DNA of 5,244 nucleotides from an uncultured Erysipelotrichaceae bacterium. Lineage in GTDB: Bacteria > Bacillota_I > Bacilli_A > RF39 > UBA660. Below the pieces are notes generated by a model that was given only the letters and a program-made list of their open reading frames with translations, searched no databases and was not told where the DNA came from. How positions within the stretch are numbered: position 1 is the first letter of the stretch; each line of letters begins with the position of its first letter. Position numbers and translations under genes: made by a program. The stretch lies in assembly GCA_902797415.1 (NCBI GenBank), contig CADBSQ010000042.1, forward strand, positions 1-5,244. The letters run 5' to 3'. This document shows, piece by piece, positions 1 through 5,244 of this stretch.

Positions 1-1596
1 TATATATATAACTTAGATAATTTAAATTTTAAAACATATGATAAAATTCTAGAAGTCTGTACTAGTGATGAGCAAAGAGGTATGCTCTTAAATTTGTTTG
101 ATGAAAAATATACTTTGAAATTATTAGATAATTTTCCGTACTCTATGAAAGTAATATATTCTTTATTAGATAAAAGTGGTAACCCTAAAATTATCAATAA
201 AATACTTAATAACTTTCACATTGATTTAACTAAAGTTCATCACTTTAATTTTTTGATAGCAAAATATAGAGAAAAGTTTTTAGCAACTAATGAAGAAAGA
301 AACTTAAACAATAAAGATATTGAATTGGTTCATATTCCAACAAGACTAATTACAAAAGATTTAATGGAAAAACTATGGAATGATTATGATATTTATGACC
401 TAAGAAATATAGTAAATAATATGAACTACTCTACTAACACAGACAGTATAAATAAATACGTTAAACAAAGAGAAGATGAAATAATTATTGGTTCTAAATC
501 AAAAGATTTATTATCACCAATAGAAAAATTGTACACCTTATATAAGGATCAAGAAAGACTAGAATTTTCAAGGCTGTTGTACAAATTAAATTTACAAGAT
601 ACACTAGATAACATATTTGATTTAGATGAACAAAGTGTTTATGATCTGTTAAAAAAAGTAAGTGATAACATGATATCTAGTTATATAATAGATTATCACT
701 TTGAGGAATTCTTTTTTAACGTTCAAATCGATATAGATGAATTATTAAAATTTTATTTTGATGGAAATATAGATATAGATGAAGACCATGTAGAGTTATA
801 TAATAAAATTAGATATATAGATTATCTTTCTATAGAAGAAAAAATCAACCTTCATAATGAACTTAAAAAACATAATATAATGGAAATGTTTTATGATGAT
901 ATGTCCTTTGCTAGAAGAATAGTTAGAGAGGCTATAAAAGATTACTCTTTAACGAAAGATGATTTAAAAAAGTATAGAGATGATAAATTATCTGACTACT
1001 ACGGTGTCGATGTATATGTTTTAAAAGGAGAACCTTTCTTTGGTTTAGTTAAATATGGTAGACAAGAACACGAACTACCAGGAGGTCATTCTTTTTCTCT
1101 AGTTGGAAATGGTTGTGTGGCAACATACCAAAATATAAAAGATGGCAACACATTTTTATATGATGCAAAAGACTTAAACCCAGATCAAATAGTACATATT
1201 TTTCCTACAGACTCATTTACTTGCTATATTCCATTTACTTTAGGTAACAGTAATGCAACTCCTAAAACAAACAAGCTTTTAATGCCAGACAAACTTTTAG
1301 ATGAATCTGGTGGCTCTTATAATGAAATACTTATTTTAGAACGAGGAAAAAGATCTACACCAATAGATAATAATATACCTGAACTAAAACGTATAGCCTT
1401 ATTCTGTTTAGATAAAATAGATCCTAAAATGGTAATAAATGCTAAAAAGGAAGGATATGGTATACTTTTAGTTAAGAGTAGCGATTATAAAAAAGAACCG
1501 CGCGTAAATAGAAATAACTATTTTCTAAATGATGAATATGATTATTATCAACCATTTATGGGTAAAAAAGAAAAATTTGAGAAAAAAAGATTATAG
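1..1596 (+). CDS. Large uncharacterised protein, 5'-truncated by the window edge
   Basis: Function not recognised. The frame is open from base 1 to the TAG at 1594-1596 (531 codons seen), and the methionine codon at 82 has no Shine-Dalgarno sequence before it, so the true start lies outside the window and residues before 82 are coding. I see no signal peptide or membrane segment, so the visible part looks cytoplasmic. The first two thirds (to about base 980) reads as charged, leucine/isoleucine-rich, mostly helical sequence. The last third changes character: strand-like VDVYVLKGE (from 1006), LPGGHSFSLVG (1075-1107), PDQIVHIFPTDSF (from 1180), SYNEILILE (1315-1341) and a final block with KIDPKMVINAKKEGYGILLV, then a Lys-rich tail. 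This suggests a separate compact C-terminal domain, possibly an enzyme with conserved His, Ser and Glu, but that is inference. Its own terminator separates it from the next gene. Confidence 0.85.
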   Translation, partial: YIYNLDNLNFKTYDKILEVCTSDEQRGMLLNLFDEKYTLKLLDNFPYSMKVIYSLLDKSGNPKIINKILNNFHIDLTKVHHFNFLIAKYREKFLATNEERNLNNKDIELVHIPTRLITKDLMEKLWNDYDIYDLRNIVNNMNYSTNTDSINKYVKQREDEIIIGSKSKDLLSPIEKLYTLYKDQERLEFSRLLYKLNLQDTLDNIFDLDEQSVYDLLKKVSDNMISSYIIDYHFEEFFFNVQIDIDELLKFYFDGNIDIDEDHVELYNKIRYIDYLSIEEKINLHNELKKHNIMEMFYDDMSFARRIVREAIKDYSLTKDDLKKYRDDKLSDYYGVDVYVLKGEPFFGLVKYGRQEHELPGGHSFSLVGNGCVATYQNIKDGNTFLYDAKDLNPDQIVHIFPTDSFTCYIPFTLGNSNATPKTNKLLMPDKLLDESGGSYNEILILERGKRSTPIDNNIPELKRIALFCLDKIDPKMVINAKKEGYGILLVKSSDYKKEPRVNRNNYFLNDEYDYYQPFMGKKEKFEKKRL

Positions 1597-1620
1597 TAGA
1601 AAGAAATTTCTACTTTTTTT
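1595..1620 (+). terminator. Intrinsic terminator of the upstream large gene
   Basis: A perfect 8-bp stem, AGTAGAAA (1595-1602) with TTTCTACT (1607-1614), is closed by a GAAA tetraloop (1603-1606) and followed by seven T (1614-1620). The hairpin begins inside the TAG stop codon of the upstream gene, so no 3' untranslated sequence separates stop and stem. It should end the upstream transcript just before the promoter of the repair gene. Confidence 0.8.
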
Positions 1621-1624
1621 AAAC

Positions 1625-1635
1625 TATGGTATAAT
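1625..1635 (+). promoter_or_regulatory. Extended -10 promoter for the RNA-repair unit
   Basis: TATGGTATAAT contains a perfect TATAAT (1630-1635) with the upstream TG of an extended -10 element. The -35 region 16-17 bases upstream (about 1607-1613, TTTCTAC) is a poor match and lies in the 3' arm of the preceding terminator, which is acceptable for an extended -10 promoter. The start point would be near 1641-1643, leaving a leader of only about 17-19 bases that is almost entirely ribosome-binding site. No operator-like dyad is seen beside it, so I cannot tell whether it is regulated. Confidence 0.75.
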
Positions 1636-1646
1636 CAAGTTAACGT

Positions 1647-1653
1647 GGAGGTG
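1647..1653 (+). promoter_or_regulatory. Shine-Dalgarno site fixing the start of the repair gene
   Basis: GGAGGTG sits six bases before the ATG at 1660, ideal spacing. In-frame GTG codons at 1645 and 1651 overlap this site or lie within it, so they cannot use it; ATG 1660 is the start. Confidence 0.85.
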
Positions 1654-1659
1654 AAATCT

Positions 1660-3819
1660 ATGAAAAAATTATTTATTATGCGTGGTTTAATGTCATCAGG
1701 TAAATCAACATTTATTAAAAACAACAATTTAGAGGATTATACTTTAAGCACGGATAAAATAAGATTAATGTTTTCTTCTCCTGCACTAAGTATTGATTAT
1801 AAAGAAGAAATACCTCAGTTTAATAATAAAAAAGTATGGGATTTATTATATAACATTCTAGAAGAGAGAATGAAAAAAGGGGAACTAACTATTATAGATG
1901 CTATGCATATTTTTAAAGATGATTTATCTATTTACAAAAAACTTGCAGAAAAATATAGATATAGGCTTTTTATTATAGATTTTAGTGATGTTCCTTTAGA
2001 AGAGTTACTTTATAGAAATAAAACTAGAGATGAAAAAAAACGTGTCTCTGAATCAACAATTAAATCAAAATATAAAAAACTAAATAAAGAAAAAATACCA
2101 AGCTCTTTTAAAATAATTAAACCAGATGAGTTCTTTAAAGTAATAAAATCTAATCCTCGAGATTTAAACAACTATAAAAGGATTCATATATTTGGTGACA
2201 TTCACGGTTGTTTTAATCCTCTAGCTGAATATTTTAAAGAAAATAAAATCAAAGAAGATGAGTTTTACATTTTCTTAGGGGATTACTTTGACAGGGGATT
2301 AGATAATGTTAAAGTATTTAACTTTATAAAAGAAAAAATAAAATTAAATAACTTTATATTTTTAATAGGTAACCACGAGGATAGACTTTATAAATATGCA
2401 TGTGATGATAATTATAAATTAACATATGATTTAGAAAGAACTATTGAAGATTTTAAAGATATTAAAAAGAGTGAAATAAGAGGTTTAATTAAAGGTTTAT
2501 CTCAAATAGCATTCATCACATACAGTGATAAAAAATATATCATTAACCATGGTGGTATACCTTATTTCCCAGAAAAAGATTTAGATTTTTATAGTTCTAA
2601 TTCATTTATATATGGAGTAAGCGACTATGATATAAATATAGATGAATTATATAATAATTTTATGAAAGATAAAGATGATATTGTCTATCAAATTCATGGT
2701 CATAGAAACTATAATAATGATAAAACTAATAAATATAAGTATTCATTTAACTTAGATGGTAATGTAGAGTATGGAGGCAGTTTAAGAGTTATAACACTTG
2801 ATAAAGATATAACCTTTAAAGAAATTAAAAACAACATGTTTAATCCTAACCTTTTACAAAAAGAAAAAACTTATGATCTAATTATCTCTTTAAGAAATAA
2901 CAAATATATATTTGAAAAAGAATTAGATGAAAACATATCATCATTTAACTTTTCTAGGGAAGCATTTTATAATAAGGTTTGGGATAATATGACTACTAAA
3001 ACAAGAGGACTTTTTATTGATACAAAGAATTATGTTATTGTTGCAAGAAGCTATAATAAGTTCTTTAACTTGGATGAAAGAAGAGAAACAAAGTATGATT
3101 ATCTAAAAGATAACTTTATTTATCCCATTAATTTTTACTTAAAATACAATGGTTTTTTAGGTATACTCTCTGTTATTAATGGAGAATTAGTATTTGGTAC
3201 TAAATCAAGGTTAGATGGTAAGTATAGTGATTATTTTAAGGATATTTTTTATAAAATTTATAATGATAAACAAATAAATAGTATTAAAAAAAGAATTATT
3301 AAAAATAATTCATCACTTATATTTGAAGTAATCGACTGCACTAATGATAAACATATCATCGAATATAAAGAAAATAAACTTATACTTCTTGATGAAATTT
3401 ATAATGAAGTAGACTTTAGAAAGGTGGATTATGATTTATTAAAGGATTATGCAGATTCTATAGGCATTGATATTAAAAAGAAGGTTTATACTATAGATGA
3501 TAAAGAAGCTTTAGATAAGCTATTTAATAAAATAAACACTCCTGATTACAAGTATAATGGTAAGTATATTGAAGGTTTTGTTATAGAAGATTTCTCTGGA
3601 TTTATGGTTAAATATAAAACTAAGTATTATAACCTATGGAAAAACTTAAGAAATAAAATGGAATATGCCTTAAAAAACAATATCTTTAAAACAAAATCTC
3701 TTGAAAAAATGGAGATAGATTTTATGAATTATTTAGAATATAAATACAAAGATAAAGACATTAGTCCACAAGATATAAATATTATTGATGAAAGAAAAGA
3801 CTTTTTAAAGGAGGAATAA
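1660..3819 (+). CDS. Trifunctional RNA-repair enzyme: polynucleotide kinase, metallophosphatase and Rnl1-like RNA ligase (Pnkp-like)
   Basis: A 719-residue cytoplasmic protein predicted to heal and seal broken RNA. Kinase (about 1-165): P-loop GLMSSGKST at 9-17 (K15, S16), STDKIR at 30-35 giving D32 and R35 with the same spacing as T4 Pnkp D35/R38, and a lid RNKTRDEKKRV at 119-129. Phosphatase (about 174-385): all calcineurin-like motifs, GDIHG 179-183, GDYFDRG 207-213, GNHE 237-240, NHGG 296-299 and HGH 346-348. Ligase (about 400-719): RG 449-450 and ARSYNKFFN 462-470 as in T4 Rnl1, motif I KYNGFLG with nucleotidyl-lysine K495, K515 (motif Ia), FE 555-556, EGF 638-640, and KYK 651-653 (motif V). 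The gaps K495-K515 and E638-K651 (20 and 13) equal those I recall for T4 Rnl1 K99-K119 and E227-K240. No key residue is missing. Clostridium thermocellum Pnkp has the same order but is about 870 residues with a different ligase module. Transcribed from its own promoter with the GNAT gene behind it. The activities are inferred from motifs; the natural substrate, perhaps cleaved tRNA, is unknown. Confidence 0.93.
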   Translation: MKKLFIMRGLMSSGKSTFIKNNNLEDYTLSTDKIRLMFSSPALSIDYKEEIPQFNNKKVWDLLYNILEERMKKGELTIIDAMHIFKDDLSIYKKLAEKYRYRLFIIDFSDVPLEELLYRNKTRDEKKRVSESTIKSKYKKLNKEKIPSSFKIIKPDEFFKVIKSNPRDLNNYKRIHIFGDIHGCFNPLAEYFKENKIKEDEFYIFLGDYFDRGLDNVKVFNFIKEKIKLNNFIFLIGNHEDRLYKYACDDNYKLTYDLERTIEDFKDIKKSEIRGLIKGLSQIAFITYSDKKYIINHGGIPYFPEKDLDFYSSNSFIYGVSDYDINIDELYNNFMKDKDDIVYQIHGHRNYNNDKTNKYKYSFNLDGNVEYGGSLRVITLDKDITFKEIKNNMFNPNLLQKEKTYDLIISLRNNKYIFEKELDENISSFNFSREAFYNKVWDNMTTKTRGLFIDTKNYVIVARSYNKFFNLDERRETKYDYLKDNFIYPINFYLKYNGFLGILSVINGELVFGTKSRLDGKYSDYFKDIFYKIYNDKQINSIKKRIIKNNSSLIFEVIDCTNDKHIIEYKENKLILLDEIYNEVDFRKVDYDLLKDYADSIGIDIKKKVYTIDDKEALDKLFNKINTPDYKYNGKYIEGFVIEDFSGFMVKYKTKYYNLWKNLRNKMEYALKNNIFKTKSLEKMEIDFMNYLEYKYKDKDISPQDINIIDERKDFLKEE
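3807..3814 (+). promoter_or_regulatory. Shine-Dalgarno site of the GNAT gene, inside the end of the repair gene
   Basis: AAAGGAGG is a near-perfect anti-16S match, eight bases before ATG 3823. It encodes part of the last residues of the ligase (KEE-stop), so ribosomes ending the repair gene would pass directly over it. This supports co-transcription and translational coupling of the two proteins. Confidence 0.85.
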
Positions 3820-3822
3820 AAT

Positions 3823-4317
3823 ATGTTAAAGTTAGATCATTTTACATTGGAACTATTTAATGAAGATAATGAAGAACATGTAAAGCTTAAAAACGCTATA
3901 ATTGATATGAAAGATTCAGATTTAATTTCTAAGAACATCGATGCTTATATTAGAAGAAATAAAGATTTAGGCGCAGTTGATAATATAACTCGTACATATG
4001 TGGTCGCATATGATAATGACTATATAGGTTTAACCTTTGTAAACTATCATCCAGAAGAAGTTATAAATGGTAAAAAGTATTCTGAAGAAATAGAAATAGG
4101 TTTAGGCATCTTACCAAAGTATAGAAACAAAGGTCTAGGTAGTTCTTTAGAAAGAGAACTTAGTGACAAACTATTAGAAATATTTCCTAGGTTCAGATTC
4201 ATTGTTGCAAAAATAGATAATGATAATCTACCTAGCATTAAAACTGCGGAAAATGCTGGTTTTAAACGAATTATTGACAATGAATATCACTATGAAAGAC
4301 TACCAAAGAAAAAATAA
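3823..4317 (+). CDS. GNAT-family N-acetyltransferase, substrate unknown
   Basis: A 164-residue soluble protein with a single GNAT fold, the usual size for the family. It is expected to transfer the acetyl group of acetyl-CoA to an amine. Visible hallmarks: strand pair TYVVAYDNDYIGLTFV (58-73), strand IEIGLGILP (90-98) leading into the acetyl-CoA pyrophosphate loop RNKGLG at 101-106 (consensus R/Q-x-x-G-x-G/A) and its helix, then IVAKIDNDNLPSIKTAENAGF (127-147), the motif B region with N135, S138 and the terminal GF. The start follows the repair gene's stop by three bases and has a strong ribosome-binding site; the gene ends in tandem TAA TAA (4315-4320) before a terminator. Linkage to the ligase suggests it works with RNA repair, for instance acting on tRNA, an aminoacyl group, a protein partner or a toxin, but nothing in the sequence fixes the substrate. 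GNAT toxins of the TacT type normally have a ribbon-helix-helix antitoxin next door; none is seen here. Confidence 0.88.
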   Translation: MLKLDHFTLELFNEDNEEHVKLKNAIIDMKDSDLISKNIDAYIRRNKDLGAVDNITRTYVVAYDNDYIGLTFVNYHPEEVINGKKYSEEIEIGLGILPKYRNKGLGSSLERELSDKLLEIFPRFRFIVAKIDNDNLPSIKTAENAGFKRIIDNEYHYERLPKKK

Positions 4318-4333
4318 TAAATCATAAATCGTG

Positions 4334-4364
4334 AAAGTAATGAAGGACATTCATTACTTTTTTT
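4334..4364 (+). terminator. Intrinsic terminator closing the repair-GNAT unit
   Basis: A perfect 11-bp stem pairs AAAGTAATGAA (4334-4344) with TTCATTACTTT (4350-4360) around a GGACA loop (4345-4349), and runs into seven T (4358-4364). It lies 13 bases after the second TAA of the GNAT gene. The stem's A-tract also gives some terminator potential on the other strand, but no convergent gene is visible. Confidence 0.88.
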
Positions 4365-4371
4365 GTAAAAA

Positions 4372-4389
4372 AATACAATAGATTGTATT
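4372..4389. promoter_or_regulatory. Perfect 8+2+8 dyad, probable operator
   Basis: AATACAATAGATTGTATT is a perfect inverted repeat with 8-bp arms and a 2-bp centre, the size of a site for a dimeric helix-turn-helix regulator. It is upstream of the best -35 element (4405). It also overlaps a weaker alternative promoter, TTGTAA (4363-4368) and TATTAT (4386-4391) with 17 bases between them, so binding could block that start. The regulator is not in the window. AT-richness raises the chance of accidental palindromes. Confidence 0.5.
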
Positions 4390-4404
4390 ATTTAATGTAT
4401 TTGA

Positions 4405-4433
4405 TTGACTTATAAATATTATTAGCTTAATAT
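4405..4433 (+). promoter_or_regulatory. Predicted sigma-A-type promoter for the BRO/DinD-like gene
   Basis: TTGACT (4405-4410, five of six consensus bases) and TAATAT (4428-4433, four of six) are separated by 17 bases. Transcription would begin near 4440, giving a leader of about 44 bases that contains the ribosome-binding site AAAGGAG (4470-4476). A TTGATT at 4401 is an overlapping, less well spaced -35 alternative. Together with the upstream terminator this makes the last gene an independent unit. Confidence 0.6.
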
Positions 4434-4437
4434 TTAT
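4412..4437. promoter_or_regulatory. 10-bp inverted repeat across the promoter spacer and -10, probable operator
   Basis: ATAAATATTA (4412-4421) is the exact reverse complement of TAATATTTAT (4428-4437), with six bases between. The right arm covers the predicted -10, so a protein bound here would occlude RNA polymerase. The arms contain no G or C, so chance is a real alternative, and it is not followed by a T-tract that would make it a terminator. Confidence 0.4.
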
Positions 4438-4483
4438 GTAGGCAAAAACGATTTTTTTAATTAAACCTGAAAGGAGTAATAAA

Positions 4484-5244
4484 ATGAATAGAGAAAAGAT
4501 GTATTTGATAAATAAAATTTTTAATAATTCCACTATTAGAACTGTTTGGGACAAGGAGGATGAAAAATATTATATCAGCGTTGTTGATATAGTCAGTGTT
4601 GTCTCAGAAAGTAAGGATGGTAGAAAATATTGGAATAAGCTTAAACAAAGGTTAAAAGCAGAAGGAAATGAAACGGTGACAAATTGTCACCAGTTGAAAC
4701 TTAAAGCTGATGATGGCAAATATCGTCTAACAGATGTTGTTGATATCGAGGGGATGTTTAGGATTATAGAATCTATTCCAAGTAAAAATGCTGAGCCAAT
4801 TAAGGCCTGGCTTGCTAAACTTGGAAGTGAAAGAATAGATGAAACGTTTAATCCTTCACTTGCAGCAGAACGTGCAATTAATTTATATCGACAAAAAGGT
4901 TATGATGAAGAGTGGATTTCCAAACGTATGAAAGGAATCCAAGCTAGAAAGAAACTTACAGATGTTTGGAAAGAAGGAGGAATTAAAGAAGCCAGCGAAT
5001 ACGCTATTTTAACAAATGAAATATATAAAGAATGGTCTGGTATGAAGACAAAAGAATACAAAGAATTTAAAGGACTTAGAAAGGAGTCCCTTAGAGATAA
5101 TATGTCTGATATAGAAGTTGCACTTGCAGACTTAGGTGAGATTGCAACTAGAAAGCTTGCAGAAAAACGTAACCCAAAAGGCTTAAAAGAAAACAAAGAA
5201 ATTGCAAAAATGGGAGGAAATACTGCCAAAGTAGCAAAAGACGA
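4484..5244 (+). CDS. BRO-N / DinD-like antirepressor-type protein, 3'-truncated by the window edge
   Basis: The reading frame from ATG 4484 stays open for 253 codons to the window end. AAAGGAG (4470-4476) lies seven bases upstream and fixes the start. The N-terminal part (about 18-115) fits the BRO-N domain found in phage antirepressors: TVWDKEDEKYYISVVDIV, then SKDGRKYWNKLKQRLKAEG, TNCHQLKL, the KYRLTDVVDIEG block and AEPIKAWLAKLG. The C-terminal part (about 160-245) resembles Escherichia coli DinD as I recall it, sharing the run AI-x3-N (174-179), KGL-x-K (196-200), M207, E211, A213 and the following T/L-rich helix. Members I know are about 270-290 residues, so perhaps 20-40 are missing. 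Such proteins are DNA-binding or recombination-modulating factors common in prophages and mobile elements; DinD inhibits RecA in E. coli. Its composition is richer in G+C than its neighbours, suggesting a separate origin. The exact role here is unproven. Confidence 0.88.
   Translation, partial: MNREKMYLINKIFNNSTIRTVWDKEDEKYYISVVDIVSVVSESKDGRKYWNKLKQRLKAEGNETVTNCHQLKLKADDGKYRLTDVVDIEGMFRIIESIPSKNAEPIKAWLAKLGSERIDETFNPSLAAERAINLYRQKGYDEEWISKRMKGIQARKKLTDVWKEGGIKEASEYAILTNEIYKEWSGMKTKEYKEFKGLRKESLRDNMSDIEVALADLGEIATRKLAEKRNPKGLKENKEIAKMGGNTAKVAKD
4675..4691. repeat. Perfect 17-bp palindrome inside the BRO/DinD-like gene
   Basis: GGTGACAAATTGTCACC has 8-bp arms around a single central A. It falls in codons for TVTNCH, a stretch I remember as conserved in this family, so coding constraint may explain it. 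Its length and G/C content stand out locally, so an intragenic protein-binding site remains possible. Confidence 0.4.

Noticed and set aside
1..10. TATATATATA at the window start as a promoter or repeat element
   Set aside because: It lies inside the open frame of the first gene (Tyr-Ile-Tyr codons) and is too short and simple to mean anything alone.
82..84. ATG at 82 as the start of the first gene
   Set aside because: The same frame is open back to base 1, and the preceding bases have no properly spaced Shine-Dalgarno sequence; it is an internal methionine of a gene entering from the left.
1645..1659. In-frame GTG starts at 1645 and 1651 that would lengthen the repair enzyme by five or three residues
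   Set aside because: They overlap the GGAGGTG Shine-Dalgarno site that is correctly spaced for ATG 1660, and the 1645 codon would begin only a few bases after the predicted transcription start.
4047..4280. Open frame on the minus strand, 77 codons
   Set aside because: It is antisense to the core GNAT motifs and has no ribosome-binding site or recognisable product.
4444..4458. AAAAACGATTTTTTT as a hairpin terminator or attenuator in the leader of the last gene
   Set aside because: Only five A:T pairs around a 3-base loop would form, too weak to terminate; it is ordinary AT-rich leader sequence.
4365..4483. Small RNA or riboswitch in the longest intergenic stretch
   Set aside because: Apart from the promoter, the two dyads and the ribosome-binding site, there is no conserved-looking structured core, and the leader of about 44 bases is too short for a riboswitch.
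4354..4554. Open frame on the minus strand, 66 codons, with a hydrophobic stretch
   Set aside because: It spans the terminator T-tract, the promoter and the start of the BRO/DinD-like gene; the hydrophobicity follows from translating AT-rich DNA, and it lacks a ribosome-binding site.
4900..5229. Open frame on the minus strand, 109 codons
   Set aside because: It is antisense to the conserved DinD-like region on the + strand, and its serine/phenylalanine/leucine-rich translation is typical of a shadow frame.

Overview
The window comes from an AT-rich, Gram-positive-type bacterial genome, most likely a low-GC Bacillota (Clostridia or a related Bacilli lineage). Coding DNA in the first three genes is extremely AT-rich; for example, I count only 5 G/C bases in 3241-3300. 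Three of the four starts are in view and each has a strong AGGAG-type Shine-Dalgarno site. TGG is used for tryptophan and no in-frame TGA is read through, so the standard bacterial code fits. All four genes lie on the + strand and the DNA is almost fully coding; the longest non-coding stretch is about 120-165 bases, between the third and fourth genes.

Layout: (1) 1-1596, the 3' part of a large uncharacterised gene whose frame is already open at base 1 and which ends in an intrinsic terminator that begins inside its stop codon. (2) An extended -10 promoter at 1625-1635 starts a new transcription unit. It encodes a 719-residue protein with three RNA-repair activities in one chain: a 5'-polynucleotide kinase, a metallophosphoesterase-type phosphatase and a T4 Rnl1-like RNA ligase. 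(3) Three bases after its stop comes a small GNAT acetyltransferase (3823-4317), whose ribosome-binding site lies inside the end of the repair gene; the unit closes with a strong terminator at 4334-4364. (4) After an intergenic region with a recognisable promoter and two perfect dyads comes a BRO-N/DinD-like antirepressor-type gene (4484 to beyond the window end), visibly richer in G+C than the other three.

The centrepiece is the kinase-phosphatase-ligase. Together the three modules could heal and seal a broken RNA: the phosphatase would remove a 2',3'-cyclic or 3' phosphate, the kinase would phosphorylate the 5'-OH, and the ligase would join the ends. This is the same logic as phage T4 Pnkp plus Rnl1 repairing tRNA cut by an anticodon nuclease. 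The domain order matches bacterial Pnkp of Pnkp-Hen1 systems, but the ligase module looks like T4 Rnl1, and no Hen1 methyltransferase lies in the transcription unit; a GNAT enzyme takes that place. The neighbouring BRO/DinD gene and the composition change suggest mobile or prophage-derived surroundings. Whether the upstream large protein is functionally linked cannot be decided from this window.
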